Source: Candidatus Ruminococcus equi (GTDB taxonomy: Bacteria; Bacillota; Clostridia; Oscillospirales; Acutalibacteraceae). Taken from it: a stretch of DNA of 62,873 nucleotides. The stretch covers positions 1 to 62,873 of the forward strand of contig JAGHTC010000003.1 of NCBI GenBank assembly GCA_018065465.1. The letters are read 5' to 3'. Under the pieces are notes generated by a model. That model searched no databases. It was not told the origin of the DNA and saw nothing but the letters and a program-made list of their open reading frames with translations. The translations under genes and the position numbers were made by a program. Shown one piece after another: positions 51,654 through 61,817 of this stretch. How positions within the stretch are numbered: the stretch's first letter is position 1; the number at the start of each line of letters is the position of its first letter.

Positions 51654-54600
51654 ATGCTTTTAAAATCTCTTGAATTACAGGGTTTCAAGACCTTTCCGGA
51701 TAAAACTAAATTAACTTTCGACACAGGTATTACTTCCGTTGTCGGACCTAACGGCTCGGGAAAAAGTAATATCAGCGATGCCATTCGCTGGGTACTCGGT
51801 GAGCAGTCACCAAAGTCTTTGCGCTGTTCAAGAATGGAAGATGTTGTTTTCAATGGCACCGATTCTCGTAAACGCCAGGGCTATGCCGAGGTTACTTTGA
51901 CGATTGATAACAAAGACAGACTATTGCCGTACAATGGTGATGATGTCAGCGTTACAAGAAGATATTACCGTAGCGGTGAGTCGGAGTACCTTATCAACAA
52001 AGCCTCCGTAAGGCTCAAAGATATCCACGAACTTTTTATGGATACAGGTTTGGGACGCGACGGCTATTCAATGATAGGTCAAGGAAAAATCGACTCCATA
52101 GTAGCCTCAAAAAGCGAGGACAGACGCGAAATCTTTGAAGAAGCCGCCGGTATTTCCCGTTACAGATACAGAAAAACCGAAGCCGAGCGCAAACTTATAC
52201 ATACCGAAGAAAATTTAGTAAGGCTAAAGGATATCGTAACCGAGCTCGAAGACCGTGTAGGCCCATTGAAAACCCAAAGCGAAAAAGCCGAAAAGTTTTT
52301 GGAATATGCAGGCGAAAAGCGCGGTCTTGAAATCGCCTTGTGGCTCGATACATTGAATAAATCATCAAGCACATTAAAAGAGCACGAAGACAAAATTTCC
52401 GTTGCAAAAAATCAATATGACGAAGCCGAAACCGCTTTGCAGAATATCAGCAGCGAAACAACAGAAATTTATCTCAAAAAAGGCGAGATAAGTTCAAAAA
52501 TTGAAGAAATCAGAAACGAGATTACACAGATTGAGGGAGAAATAAGCTTCAATCGTTCCTCTTTGTCTGTTGCCGAAAATGATATTCTTCATAATAAAGA
52601 AAATATAACTCGTATTGAAAGTGAAATCGAAAGAGCAAAAAATTCAAGCGAAGATATTCAAAATGACATATATGAAAAAGAAAAGCGTATCGAATTGCTT
52701 GAAAAGGCGGTAGAAAACACTCAGTCTGCCTACAATGAAACCGCCGATAAATTGAATAATATAAATACAGATTCATCACGAAGCAGCGAAGAACTCGAAA
52801 AATTGTCTTCTGTGATTGCTACGCTTTCAAAGCAGTCTGCCGATGCACGAGTTACCGATATGACAAGCGCGTCTACTGTAATCGAACTTGAAGGCAGAGT
52901 GGAAAATCTAAAAGAAAACTGTTCTTCAAAGAGAGAACTTTTAGAAGATACCGCTTTGATGGAAAAGGACTACAAAGAAAAAGTAAAATCGGCTGAAGAA
53001 AAAGTCCAGTCACTCCTCAATACCGTTACCGGACTTGAAATGAAGATGAAATCCCGTCTTGAAAAGAGGGACGAACTCAAAGCGAACGCCGATAAACTAA
53101 ACCTCGACGCTGAGGAAAAATCCCGCCGTGCAAAACTTCTTTCCGATTTGGCAAGAAATTACGAAGGTTTCTATAACAGCGTAAAAGTTGTTATGAAAGA
53201 GGCTGAAAAAGGTGCGTTAGGCGGTATCTGCGGACCTGTATCATCTCTTATAAGAGTGCCGAAAGAGTACAATATTGCCATCGAAACCGCACTCGGCTCA
53301 AAGATGCAGAACATCATCACAAAAACAGATGAAGATGCAAAGCGTGCAATGAGCTTGCTCAAAAAGCGTGACGCAGGCAGAGCAACATTTTTGCCCATAA
53401 CCACAATAAAGCCGAGAACACTCGATGAAAAAGGTCTCGACGAATGTTACGGCTATATCGGTATAGCAGATAAACTTTGTACCTGTGACAAAAAGTATGC
53501 GGATATCATGTCGTCGTTACTCGGTAGAATAGTAGTTGCCGAAGACCTAAACAGCGCCGCAAAAATAGCAAAACAATATTCCTATCGCTTTATGGTAGTA
53601 ACTCTCGACGGACAGGTTATCAATGCAGGCGGTTCGTTTACAGGCGGTTCGCTTACTAAGAAAAGCGGTCTTTTGTCTCGTGAATCCGAGATTGAATCGT
53701 TGAATATCGAGGCAGAAAAACTCAAAGAAAAAGCCAAGAGTGCTTTTGATGAATATAAAAAAGCACAGGAAACTTATGCAAAATATGAGGCGGATTTACT
53801 CGGCATCAGGGCGGATTTGTCTACCGCTCAGCAGGAACTTGTAAGATTGCAGGCTGAACTTTCTGCTTGTACGAATGAACTTAACAACATCCGTATTACC
53901 GTAACCGAAATTGAGCGTGAAATAACATCTCTACAAAGCAAAATCGAACAAGCAAAAGTGATGGGCGCAACCGCCAAAAAAGTTTTGCAAAAGTATACTG
54001 CTGAGATAGAAACACATGAACTGAAAATTCGAGAACTCACCGGCAACAGAGAAGAACTTTCTCAAAAGCGTGAGAGATTGTCTGAAGAATTGCAGGAACT
54101 GCGTCTTGAAATCGTAACGATGCAGAAAGATATAGAGAATATTCGTACTGAAATAGAATTATCCAGAAAATCAGGCGAAAATCAGGACGAACTCATAAAA
54201 GAACTTGAAGGACAGATTTCTGTTTTAGTTGAAAATAATTCTCAGTTAGAATTAAAAATTCAAAATATCAATACTCAAATTGAATTGTTACAGCAAAAAG
54301 TTGTAGCAAAAAATGAAGAAATAGCAAATAACAATGATTTCCTCGATGAACTTGAAAAGCGTTCTGTTGAACTTCGTACGATTGAGCGTGATAAAAACAC
54401 CGAGCGTGAACTTGCTTCTAATGAATATTCTCGACTTGAAGAAAGAAAAATAAATCTTCAAAAGCAGTTCGACGATATTATCTCAAAACTTTGGGAAGAA
54501 TATGAACTAACCCGCAGAGAAGCAGAAGAACAGGCAGTCGAGATAGAAGACTTATCAAAAGCAAAACAAAGGCTTACAGAACTCAAACAAAAGATAAAAT

Positions 54601-55226
54601 CTCTCGGAAATGTCAATGTCTCCGCCATTGAAGAGTATAAAGAAGTGTCTGAAAGATACGAATTTATGAAAACTCAGGTCGACGATGTTGAAACCTCGAA
54701 AAAGGAAATAGAGTCGTTGATTGTCGAACTGACAAAACAGATGAAAGATGTATTTGTCACATCATTTGCCGAGATAAACAAGAATTTCTCCGAAACTTTC
54801 AAAGAACTTTTCGGCGGCGGTACTGCGTCGCTTGAACTTACAAATCCGGAAGAAATCTTAACAAGCGGAATTGATATCATCGTTCACCCACCGGGAAAAA
54901 TCGTTGTCCATCTAGAGGCATTGTCCGGCGGTGAAAAAGCCCTTGTTGCAATTGCTTTGTACTTTGCGATTATGAAAGTCCGTCCCGCACCATTCTGCGT
55001 TATGGATGAGATTGAAGCTGCCCTCGACGAAGTCAATGTTGATCGCTTTGCAAAGTACCTTCGCAACCTTACCGACGATACCCAGTTTATTCTTATCACA
55101 CACCGTCGTGGTACTATGGAAGAAGCCGATGTTCTCTATGGTGTTACTATGCAGGATGAGGGTATCTCGAAGCTTCTTGAATTGCGTGCAAGCGAAGTTG
55201 CTTCAAAATTAGGAATTAAAGCATAA
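51654..55226 (+). CDS. smc: Chromosome segregation protein SMC
   Basis: A 1,190-residue ATPase that compacts and separates chromosomes with ScpA and ScpB. Walker A is GPNGSGKSN near 32. Two long coiled coils (about 170-500 and 670-1010) flank a hinge near 505-660 containing GSFTGGS. The ABC signature LSGGEKALVAIALY is near 1089, with Walker B VMDEIEAALDEVN after it. The length is normal. ATG follows AAAGGGG. Confidence 0.97.
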   Translation: MLLKSLELQGFKTFPDKTKLTFDTGITSVVGPNGSGKSNISDAIRWVLGEQSPKSLRCSRMEDVVFNGTDSRKRQGYAEVTLTIDNKDRLLPYNGDDVSVTRRYYRSGESEYLINKASVRLKDIHELFMDTGLGRDGYSMIGQGKIDSIVASKSEDRREIFEEAAGISRYRYRKTEAERKLIHTEENLVRLKDIVTELEDRVGPLKTQSEKAEKFLEYAGEKRGLEIALWLDTLNKSSSTLKEHEDKISVAKNQYDEAETALQNISSETTEIYLKKGEISSKIEEIRNEITQIEGEISFNRSSLSVAENDILHNKENITRIESEIERAKNSSEDIQNDIYEKEKRIELLEKAVENTQSAYNETADKLNNINTDSSRSSEELEKLSSVIATLSKQSADARVTDMTSASTVIELEGRVENLKENCSSKRELLEDTALMEKDYKEKVKSAEEKVQSLLNTVTGLEMKMKSRLEKRDELKANADKLNLDAEEKSRRAKLLSDLARNYEGFYNSVKVVMKEAEKGALGGICGPVSSLIRVPKEYNIAIETALGSKMQNIITKTDEDAKRAMSLLKKRDAGRATFLPITTIKPRTLDEKGLDECYGYIGIADKLCTCDKKYADIMSSLLGRIVVAEDLNSAAKIAKQYSYRFMVVTLDGQVINAGGSFTGGSLTKKSGLLSRESEIESLNIEAEKLKEKAKSAFDEYKKAQETYAKYEADLLGIRADLSTAQQELVRLQAELSACTNELNNIRITVTEIEREITSLQSKIEQAKVMGATAKKVLQKYTAEIETHELKIRELTGNREELSQKRERLSEELQELRLEIVTMQKDIENIRTEIELSRKSGENQDELIKELEGQISVLVENNSQLELKIQNINTQIELLQQKVVAKNEEIANNNDFLDELEKRSVELRTIERDKNTERELASNEYSRLEERKINLQKQFDDIISKLWEEYELTRREAEEQAVEIEDLSKAKQRLTELKQKIKSLGNVNVSAIEEYKEVSERYEFMKTQVDDVETSKKEIESLIVELTKQMKDVFVTSFAEINKNFSETFKELFGGGTASLELTNPEEILTSGIDIIVHPPGKIVVHLEALSGGEKALVAIALYFAIMKVRPAPFCVMDEIEAALDEVNVDRFAKYLRNLTDDTQFILITHRRGTMEEADVLYGVTMQDEGISKLLELRASEVASKLGIKA

Positions 55227-55238
55227 TTTGGAGGATAT

Positions 55239-56156
55239 ATGGGATTTTTCAGTAAAATAAAAGAAGGCTTAAAGAAAACCCGTGACGGCGTTGTCGGTTC
55301 TATTGACTCAATGCTGAAATCATTTACAAAAATAGACGAAGAACTTTTCGAAGAACTTGAAGAACTCCTTGTAATGGGCGATGTCGGTGTCGCAACAGCA
55401 GAAAAAATCTGTGATGTTCTTCGTGACAAAGTCAAGTCACAAGGCATAACCGACCCCGACGCTATTATGGATTTATTAAAAGAAACCGTTGCAGATATGC
55501 TCAAAGAAGGCAACGAAATGGTGCTTAACACAAAGCCGTCCGTAATCCTCGTTATCGGTGTCAACGGTGTCGGAAAGACGACAACAATCGGAAAACTTGC
55601 TAATTACTATGTATCTCAGGGCAAAAAGGTTACTTTAGCCGCTGCCGATACATTCCGTGCCGCCGCTATTGAGCAGTTGCAGGTTTGGGCAGAAAGAAGT
55701 AAAGCCGATATAGTAAAACAAAACGAAGGTTCGGACCCAGCAGCAGTTGTTTTTGATGCGATTTCTTCCGCAAAGGCAAAGGGTGCCGATATCGTAATTT
55801 GTGACACAGCAGGCAGACTTCATAACAAAAAACATCTTATGGACGAGCTTGCAAAAATCCGCAGAATTATCGACAGAGAGTTGCCCGATGCCGACAAAGA
55901 GTTTTTACTTGTATTAGACGCAACAACCGGTCAAAATGCAGTAAATCAGGCAGTAGAGTTTTCAAAAGCAACCGGTATCAGCGGTATTGTGCTTACTAAA
56001 CTCGACGGTACCGCAAAGGGCGGCGTTGTCCTCGCAATAAAAGACGGTTTGAATATCCCCGTAAAGTTTATCGGCGTAGGCGAAGGCGTAGACGATTTAC
56101 AGCCGTTTGATGCCGAAGATTTTGCAAACGCTTTGTTTTCAAAGGAGCAGGTATGA
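55239..56156 (+). CDS. ftsY: Signal recognition particle receptor FtsY
   Basis: A 305-residue SRP GTPase. The N-terminal helical N domain is followed by G1 GVNGVGKTTTIGKL near 104, DTFRAAAIEQL near 135, DTAGRLHNKKHLMDEL near 188 and TKLDGTAKGG near 250. It has no long acidic A domain, as in most Firmicutes. It follows smc by 12 bases (SD TTGGAGG). Confidence 0.97.
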   Translation: MGFFSKIKEGLKKTRDGVVGSIDSMLKSFTKIDEELFEELEELLVMGDVGVATAEKICDVLRDKVKSQGITDPDAIMDLLKETVADMLKEGNEMVLNTKPSVILVIGVNGVGKTTTIGKLANYYVSQGKKVTLAAADTFRAAAIEQLQVWAERSKADIVKQNEGSDPAAVVFDAISSAKAKGADIVICDTAGRLHNKKHLMDELAKIRRIIDRELPDADKEFLLVLDATTGQNAVNQAVEFSKATGISGIVLTKLDGTAKGGVVLAIKDGLNIPVKFIGVGEGVDDLQPFDAEDFANALFSKEQV

Positions 56157-56749
56157 GCAAATTTATTATAGCAACAAATAACCCGAAAAAACTTATCGAA
56201 CTCAACAGAATTTTGATTCCTCTCGGCATCGAAGCAGTCACTGCAAAAGACGCGGGAATTGATTTAGGAGATGTCGAAGAAACAGGTACAACATTCGAAG
56301 AAAATGCCTACATCAAAGCAAAATCCGCTTTTGATAAATGCGATTGTAATGTTATCGCAGACGACTCAGGACTTTGTATAGACGCTCTCTCAGGCAGACC
56401 GGGTGTGTATTCCGCACGCTATGCAAATTCATCCGATGACAAAGTAAAAATAGCAAAAATCCTTGACGAAATGTCAGCAGTAGAAGAAAAAGACAGAACA
56501 GCCCACTTTACCTGTTCTATCTGTTGTATTTTAAGAAACGGCAGAATTATCAAATGCGAAGATTATTGCTATGGAAATATTCTTTTTGAGCCTGTCGGTA
56601 CAAACGGACTCGGTTACGACCCGATTTTTGCAGTTGAGGGTAAAAGTTTTGCCTCTATGGACGGCGATGAAAAGGATAAAATAAGCCATAGGGGAAAAGC
56701 ACTGCGAAAACTCAAAGAACAACTTTCTTTATTCAAGGAGGAGTTTTGA
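56153..56749 (+). CDS. rdgB: dITP/XTP pyrophosphatase
   Basis: A 198-residue Ham1-type enzyme that clears non-canonical purine triphosphates. The substrate-loop ATNNPKKLIEL is at the start, ADDSGLCIDALSGRPGVYSARYA near 68-90 and GTNGLGYDPIF near 147. It overlaps ftsY by ATGA. Confidence 0.95.
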   Translation: MSKFIIATNNPKKLIELNRILIPLGIEAVTAKDAGIDLGDVEETGTTFEENAYIKAKSAFDKCDCNVIADDSGLCIDALSGRPGVYSARYANSSDDKVKIAKILDEMSAVEEKDRTAHFTCSICCILRNGRIIKCEDYCYGNILFEPVGTNGLGYDPIFAVEGKSFASMDGDEKDKISHRGKALRKLKEQLSLFKEEF

Positions 56750-57042
56750 TGTTAACAAGTAAACAAAGAGCCTATCTGCGCGGCCTTGCAAATCCTATTG
56801 ATACAGTAGTTATGGTAGGAAAAGGCGGACTTGACGAAGATGTCTACAAAACCGCAGACGAAGCAATAACCGCTCGCGAACTTATCAAAGGCAAAGTTTT
56901 GCCCCATGCAGATGTTACCGTTCGTGAGGCAGCCGACACGATAGCAGAAAAACTTAACGCCGATGTTGTTCAGGTTATCGGTACAAAATTTGTGCTTTAC
57001 AGAAGGAACGAAAAAGAACCTAAAATAAAATTGATTAAATAA
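56749..57042 (+). CDS. yhbY: YhbY/CRM-domain RNA-binding protein
   Basis: A 97-residue protein that is one CRM domain: LTSKQRAYLRGLANPIDTVV, a MVGKGG GxxG loop near 26, and the end VVQVIGTKFVLYRRN. It binds pre-50S particles in other bacteria. ATG shares one base with the rdgB stop (TGATG) after AAGGAGG. Confidence 0.93.
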   Translation: MLTSKQRAYLRGLANPIDTVVMVGKGGLDEDVYKTADEAITARELIKGKVLPHADVTVREAADTIAEKLNADVVQVIGTKFVLYRRNEKEPKIKLIK

Positions 57043-57043
57043 T

Positions 57044-57652
57044 ATGAAAAAGATTGCAATGTTCGGCGGGAGTTTCAACCCCGTCCATAAAGCGCACATA
57101 AAACTGTGTGAAATCTTTATCGAAAAAGAGAATTTAACAGAAGTAGTTTTAGTGCCGACCAATATAACCCCGCTGAAAAATAACAGTGAAATAATAAGCC
57201 CGATTCATCGTTTGAATATGTGTACTCTTGCAACTGAAAATCACCCGAAAATCAAAGTTTCCGATATCGAGATAAAAAGAAAAGGAAAAAGTTTTACGAG
57301 TGACACAATAAGAGAGCTCAAAAATATGTATGGTGACGATACCGAGTTTTTCCTGATAGTCGGAGCCGATATGTTCTTGACTCTTGACAAATGGCACGAC
57401 TTCGAATACATAATGAAAAATGCCGTGATACTTGCCTCTTTGCGTGATGATGTATCAGCAGAAGATATGCAAAAAGCGTATGAAGGATATAAAAAATACG
57501 GCTGCAAAGCAAGATTTTACGAAAGCACCATAGAAGATATATCATCCACAAAAGTTCGACAAATGATAAAAAACAGTGAAAATACCGAGGATTTTTTGGA
57601 CAAACAAGTTATTAAGTATATTGAGGATAATAAGTTATATGGATACGAATAA
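57044..57652 (+). CDS. nadD: Nicotinate-nucleotide adenylyltransferase
   Basis: A 202-residue enzyme making NaAD from NaMN and ATP. The nucleotidyltransferase motif FGGSFNPVHKAH is at 5-16, and the C-terminal SSTKVRQMIKN is the ISSTxIR motif. It works downstream of pncB. It overlaps yqeK by 14 bases. Confidence 0.95.
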   Translation: MKKIAMFGGSFNPVHKAHIKLCEIFIEKENLTEVVLVPTNITPLKNNSEIISPIHRLNMCTLATENHPKIKVSDIEIKRKGKSFTSDTIRELKNMYGDDTEFFLIVGADMFLTLDKWHDFEYIMKNAVILASLRDDVSAEDMQKAYEGYKKYGCKARFYESTIEDISSTKVRQMIKNSENTEDFLDKQVIKYIEDNKLYGYE

Positions 57653-58211
57653 AGTAGATGAGTACAAAGCATTACTAAAAGAAAAACTAAGTGAAAGAAG
57701 ATATACTCACTGTCTCAATGTGTCAAAAGAGGCAGTAAAATTTGCAAAAAAATACGGTGCCGATGAAAAGAAAGCAGAGGTAGCGGGACTTTTGCACGAC
57801 ATAACAAAAGAGATGCCGTTTGATGAACAGTTGAAAATTATCGAAAACGGTGGTATAATTCTTAACGCTTGTGAAAAGTCAGCCCAAAAACTATGGCACG
57901 CTATCTCGGGCATGGTATATCTCCGTGACTTTATCGGCATTGATGATGAGGATATTCTAAATGCCGTAAGATATCACACAACCGCAAGAGCAAATATGTC
58001 TGTACTCGAAAAGGTGATTTTCCTTGCCGACTTCACAAGTGCAGAGAGAGATTATCCCGATGTCGAAGTAATAAGAGCAAAGTCTGAGATTTCTCTTGAA
58101 GAAGGTATGCTCTACGGCTTGTCCTTTACAATAAAAAGGCTTATCGACCAAGGCCGAATTGTGAGCCTTGATGCCGTTATGGCATATAACGAAATTTTAC
58201 AGAACAGGTGA
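57639..58211 (+). CDS. yqeK: YqeK-type HD-domain nucleotide hydrolase
   Basis: A 190-residue HD protein with RYTHCLNVSKEA near 20, GLLHDITKEMP near 50 and VRYHTTARANMSVLEKVIFLADFTS near 108. YqeK hydrolyses diadenosine tetraphosphate. ATG 57639 is chosen inside the nadD end, with GAGGATAA upstream. The nadD-yqeK pairing is conserved in Firmicutes. Confidence 0.92.
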   Translation: MDTNKVDEYKALLKEKLSERRYTHCLNVSKEAVKFAKKYGADEKKAEVAGLLHDITKEMPFDEQLKIIENGGIILNACEKSAQKLWHAISGMVYLRDFIGIDDEDILNAVRYHTTARANMSVLEKVIFLADFTSAERDYPDVEVIRAKSEISLEEGMLYGLSFTIKRLIDQGRIVSLDAVMAYNEILQNR

Positions 58212-58215
58212 AAAT

Positions 58216-58566
58216 ATGGATTCATTAACTTTAGCAAAAAATACAGCAAAAATATTAAGCGACAAAAAAGGTCTTAATATAAAGGTGATAAAAATCGATG
58301 CGGTTTCCGTGATTGCCGACTATATGGTTATTGCAACAGGTAACTCATCTACCCATGTAAAAGCACTCAGTGATGAAGTCGAAACAACCCTTGACGATAT
58401 GGGTGTATCAGTCAGCCATATTGAAGGCTATCGTTCAAACAGTTGGATTTTGCTTGACTATATCGATGTAATCGTTCATGTCTTTTCCGATGAAGCAAGA
58501 AAGTACTACGACCTTGAACGACTCTGGGAAGACGGCGAAGAAATTGACATCAGTGATGTACTCTAA
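58216..58566 (+). CDS. rsfS: Ribosomal silencing factor RsfS
   Basis: A 116-residue protein binding L14 to block subunit joining when nutrients are low. [21 protein letters not shown] near 35-55, [21 protein letters not shown] near 70-90 and the late YYDLERLW are typical. It starts 4 bases after the yqeK stop (SD AGGTGA). Confidence 0.95.
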   Translation: MDSLTLAKNTAKILSDKKGLNIKVIKIDAVSVIADYMVIATGNSSTHVKALSDEVETTLDDMGVSVSHIEGYRSNSWILLDYIDVIVHVFSDEARKYYDLERLWEDGEEIDISDVL

Positions 58567-58598
58567 ATAGAATTTTCGAAACCTTGGGAGGGTTTACT

Positions 58599-61013
58599 TT
58601 GAAATACGAACATAAAAAAATCGAACCGAAATGGCAACAAGCTTGGGAGGAAAAAGGAGTTTTCCATGCAGAGAATAATTCTGAGAAAGAAAAATTCTTT
58701 GCGCTTATCGAATTCCCTTACCCCTCGGGACAGGGACTTCATGTAGGTCATCCGCGTCCTTATACCGCACTTGACACCGTTTCAAGAAAACGCAGACTTG
58801 AAGGATACAATGTGCTTTATCCTATCGGATGGGATGCTTTCGGCTTGCCCACCGAGAACTTTGCGATAAAAAATCATGTTCATCCCGAAGTTGTAACAAA
58901 GAACAATATCGCAAGATTTAAAAAGCAAATTCAGTCTTTGGGTATTTCTTTTGATTGGAGCAGAGAGATAAACACCACCGACCCCGATTATTATAAATGG
59001 ACACAGTGGATTTTCCTGCAACTTTTCAAGCACGGCCTTGCATACAAAAAGGAAATGTCCGTAAACTGGTGTACTTCCTGCAAATGCGTTCTTGCTAACG
59101 AAGAAGTAGTCAACGGCGTTTGTGAGCGTTGCCAAAGCGAAGTTGTACGAAAAGTAAAATCCCAATGGATGTTGAAAATCACCGAATACGCAGACAGACT
59201 TATCGACGATTTGGCTCTTGTTGATTATCCCGACAGAGTAAAAGCACAACAAATTAACTGGATTGGCAGAAGTACCGGCGCCGAGGTCAACTTCAAAACA
59301 ACATTCGGTGAAGACCTTCTGGTATATACTACCCGTCCCGATACACTTTTCGGTGCTACATATATGGTAATTTCTCCTGAACATCCTTTTGTAGAGAAAT
59401 ATGCAGACAAGATAGAAAATATTGACGAAGTAAGAGCATATCAGGTCGAGTCTTCAAAGAAATCCGACTTTGAGCGTACCGAAATGAACAAGGACAAAAC
59501 CGGTGTAAAACTTCTCGGCGTTTCTGCAATCAATCCCGTAAACGGCAGAGAAATCCCGATTTACATTTCCGACTATGTTCTCATTTCCTACGGTACAGGC
59601 GCAATTATGGCAGTACCCGCCCACGATACCCGTGACTGGGAATTTGCAAAGAAGTTCGATATCGAGATTATCGAAGTAGTAAAAGGCGGAAAAGATGTCA
59701 ACGAAGAAGCATTTACCGACTGTGCTACAGGCGTTCTTGTAAATTCCGATTTCCTTAACGGCTTGTCTGTCGAAGACGCAAAGAAAAAGATAATCGAATA
59801 TCTTACCGAAAAGGGAATAGGCCACGAAAAAGTAAACTACAAACTGCGTGACTGGGTATTCTCCCGTCAGCGTTATTGGGGCGAGCCTATCCCGATTGTC
59901 AAGTGTGACGATTGCGGATATGTTGCCATTGATGAAAGCGAATTACCGCTGAAACTTCCTATGGTGGAGTCCTACGAGCCTACCGATAACGGCGAGTCAC
60001 CGCTTGCAAATATGACCGATTGGGTAGAAACCACCTGTCCGAAATGCGGTAAAAAAGCATACAGAGAAACCGACACAATGCCCCAGTGGGCAGGTTCATC
60101 CTGGTATTATCTAAGATACACAGACCCCCACAACGACAAAGCATTAGCATCAGAAGAAGCATTAAAATATTGGAACAATGTCGATTGGTACAACGGCGGT
60201 ATGGAACATACAACCCTCCATTTGCTTTACAGCCGTTTCTGGCACAAGTTCCTCTATGATATCGGCGTTGTTCCCACAAAAGAACCGTACAGCAAGCGTA
60301 CAAGCCACGGTATGATTTTGGGCGAAAACGGCGAAAAGATGAGCAAATCAAGAGGAAATGTAGTAAATCCCGATGATATCATCAACGAGTACGGTGCCGA
60401 TACATTAAGACTTTACGAAATGTTTATCGGCGATTTTGAGAAAGCCGCTCCCTGGAGTCCCAAGAGTATTAAAGGCTGCCGTAGATTTTTAGAGCGTTAT
60501 TATAATTTGCAGACTATCGTCACAGACGGCAACTTCATCCGTCCCGAACTTGAAAAAGAATTCCACAAGACAATAAAGAAAGTTTCCGATGATATAGAAA
60601 ACATCAAGTTTAATACCGCTATTGCGTCATTGATGTCGCTTATCAACAGCATTTATGCAACCGAAAAGATTACTAAAGAAGAATTGCGTATTTTCTCCTT
60701 GCTCTTAAATCCCTTTGCACCGCATATCACCGAGGAAATATGGAGTGTATGCTCTTTGGGTGACGGCCTTGTTGCCGAGGCATCTTGGCCTAAATACGAC
60801 GAGAGCAAGTGTGTAGAAGATACTGTTGAAATCGTTGCACAGGTCAACGGCAAAATTAAAGCAAAACTCCTTATTCCCGCCGATTGTGACAACGAAACAG
60901 CAATTTCTCTTGCTAAATCAGATGCAAAAGTAACCGAAGCAATAAACGGTATGAATATTGTCAAAGAAATCTACGTAAAAGGCAAACTTGTCAATATCGT
61001 TGTCAAGCCTTAA
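58599..61013 (+). CDS. leuS: Leucyl-tRNA synthetase
   Basis: An 804-residue class I synthetase. Its HIGH motif reads HVGH in [20 protein letters not shown], the branch found in many Clostridia. The editing domain has [20 protein letters not shown] near 245, and [14 protein letters not shown] is near 578. TTG at 58599 is the best start, with GGGAGGG six bases upstream; TTG at 58584 overlaps this SD. No T-box is present; it is read with rsfS. Confidence 0.96.
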   Translation: MKYEHKKIEPKWQQAWEEKGVFHAENNSEKEKFFALIEFPYPSGQGLHVGHPRPYTALDTVSRKRRLEGYNVLYPIGWDAFGLPTENFAIKNHVHPEVVTKNNIARFKKQIQSLGISFDWSREINTTDPDYYKWTQWIFLQLFKHGLAYKKEMSVNWCTSCKCVLANEEVVNGVCERCQSEVVRKVKSQWMLKITEYADRLIDDLALVDYPDRVKAQQINWIGRSTGAEVNFKTTFGEDLLVYTTRPDTLFGATYMVISPEHPFVEKYADKIENIDEVRAYQVESSKKSDFERTEMNKDKTGVKLLGVSAINPVNGREIPIYISDYVLISYGTGAIMAVPAHDTRDWEFAKKFDIEIIEVVKGGKDVNEEAFTDCATGVLVNSDFLNGLSVEDAKKKIIEYLTEKGIGHEKVNYKLRDWVFSRQRYWGEPIPIVKCDDCGYVAIDESELPLKLPMVESYEPTDNGESPLANMTDWVETTCPKCGKKAYRETDTMPQWAGSSWYYLRYTDPHNDKALASEEALKYWNNVDWYNGGMEHTTLHLLYSRFWHKFLYDIGVVPTKEPYSKRTSHGMILGENGEKMSKSRGNVVNPDDIINEYGADTLRLYEMFIGDFEKAAPWSPKSIKGCRRFLERYYNLQTIVTDGNFIRPELEKEFHKTIKKVSDDIENIKFNTAIASLMSLINSIYATEKITKEELRIFSLLLNPFAPHITEEIWSVCSLGDGLVAEASWPKYDESKCVEDTVEIVAQVNGKIKAKLLIPADCDNETAISLAKSDAKVTEAINGMNIVKEIYVKGKLVNIVVKP

Positions 61014-61055
61014 CAGGAATTTTGTCAAAAATACAGATTTTCTGTTATATCATAC

Positions 61056-61084
61056 TTGACACATTTAGCACATTATTGTATAAT
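61056..61084 (+). promoter_or_regulatory. Consensus promoter of rpsU
   Basis: TTGACA (61056-61061), a 17-base spacer and TATAAT (61079-61084): a perfect consensus, giving a leader of about 48 nt. Confidence 0.9.
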
Positions 61085-61138
61085 AAGCAAAGCATTATGC
61101 GAATTACCCCTGCCTTATGGCGGATGGGAGGGAAATAA

Positions 61139-61315
61139 ATGTCGGAAGTCAGACTCAAAGAAAACGAATCTCTTGAAAGCGCTCTCAGAAGATTTAAGAA
61201 GCAGTGCGCAAGAGCTGGCGTTATCGCTGAAGTTCGCAAAAGAGAAGCTTACGAAAAGCCTTCTGTAAGGCGTAAGAAGAAATCCGAAGCGGCTCGCAAG
61301 CGTAAATACAAATAA
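61139..61315 (+). CDS. rpsU: 30S ribosomal protein S21
   Basis: A 58-residue very basic protein, [20 protein letters not shown], then the CARAG motif and a Lys/Arg-rich tail ending ARKRKYK. The ATG at 61139 follows GGGAGGG. S21 is the usual short length. It has its own strong promoter and terminator, so it is a single-gene unit. Confidence 0.97.
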   Translation: MSEVRLKENESLESALRRFKKQCARAGVIAEVRKREAYEKPSVRRKKKSEAARKRKYK

Positions 61316-61327
61316 TACTTAAAAAAG

Positions 61328-61357
61328 CGGACAGAGTTTTCCTGTCCGTTTTTATTT
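61328..61357 (+). terminator. Terminator of rpsU
   Basis: CGGACAG and CTGTCCG pair around a 7-base loop, followed by TTTTTATTTT. Confidence 0.9.
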
Positions 61358-61373
61358 TCATTGAGGTGATTTT

Positions 61374-61817
61374 TTGAATATTCTTGTCATAAACGGTGCA
61401 AACCTAAATATGCTTTCAAAACGAAACAGCGATATATACGGGAATTTGTCTTACGAAGAACTCTGCAAGAGAATAGAAGATTATGCAGAAAACCTCGATA
61501 TCTCGGTAGAAATAATGCAAACTAACCACGAAGGCGACATAATTGATATCATCAACGAAGCAGATGAAAATTTTGATGCCTGCATCATAAATGCCGGCGC
61601 ATATACCCACTATTCCTACGCTATTCGAGATGCAATAGAATGTTCCGATATTCCATTTGTCGAAGTCCATTTGTCGGATATTTACAGCAGGGAAGATTTC
61701 AGAAAAATCTCTGTAATAAAAGATGTCTGCAAAAAACAGTTTTACGGCAAATTTGAAAAATCATATTATGAAGCAATAGACTATTTAGCAAAAGGATTTG
61801 AGAAAGATGCTCGATAA
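61374..61817 (+). CDS. aroQ: Type II 3-dehydroquinate dehydratase, divergent
   Basis: A 147-residue shikimate-pathway enzyme starting with TTG at 61374 behind GAGGTGAT. Active-site features are present: INGANLNMLSKRNSDIYG (Asn, Arg and the catalytic Tyr), INAGAYTHYSYAIRDA near 75 (Asn, His), and VEVHLSDIYSREDFRK near 98-113 (His, Arg). Departures from the usual pattern are GANLNM for GPNLNL, KRNSDIYG for the usual R-x-P-x-x-YG, LSD for LSN, and a changed tail (KKQFYGKFEKSYYEA) in place of the usual G-x-x-x-G-L-G-x-x-GY. It is probably active but divergent. It overlaps the next gene by 11 bases. Confidence 0.85.
   Translation: MNILVINGANLNMLSKRNSDIYGNLSYEELCKRIEDYAENLDISVEIMQTNHEGDIIDIINEADENFDACIINAGAYTHYSYAIRDAIECSDIPFVEVHLSDIYSREDFRKISVIKDVCKKQFYGKFEKSYYEAIDYLAKGFEKDAR

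Noticed and set aside
58567..58598. T-box riboswitch before leuS
   Set aside because: Only 32 bases separate rsfS and leuS, far too short for a T-box leader.
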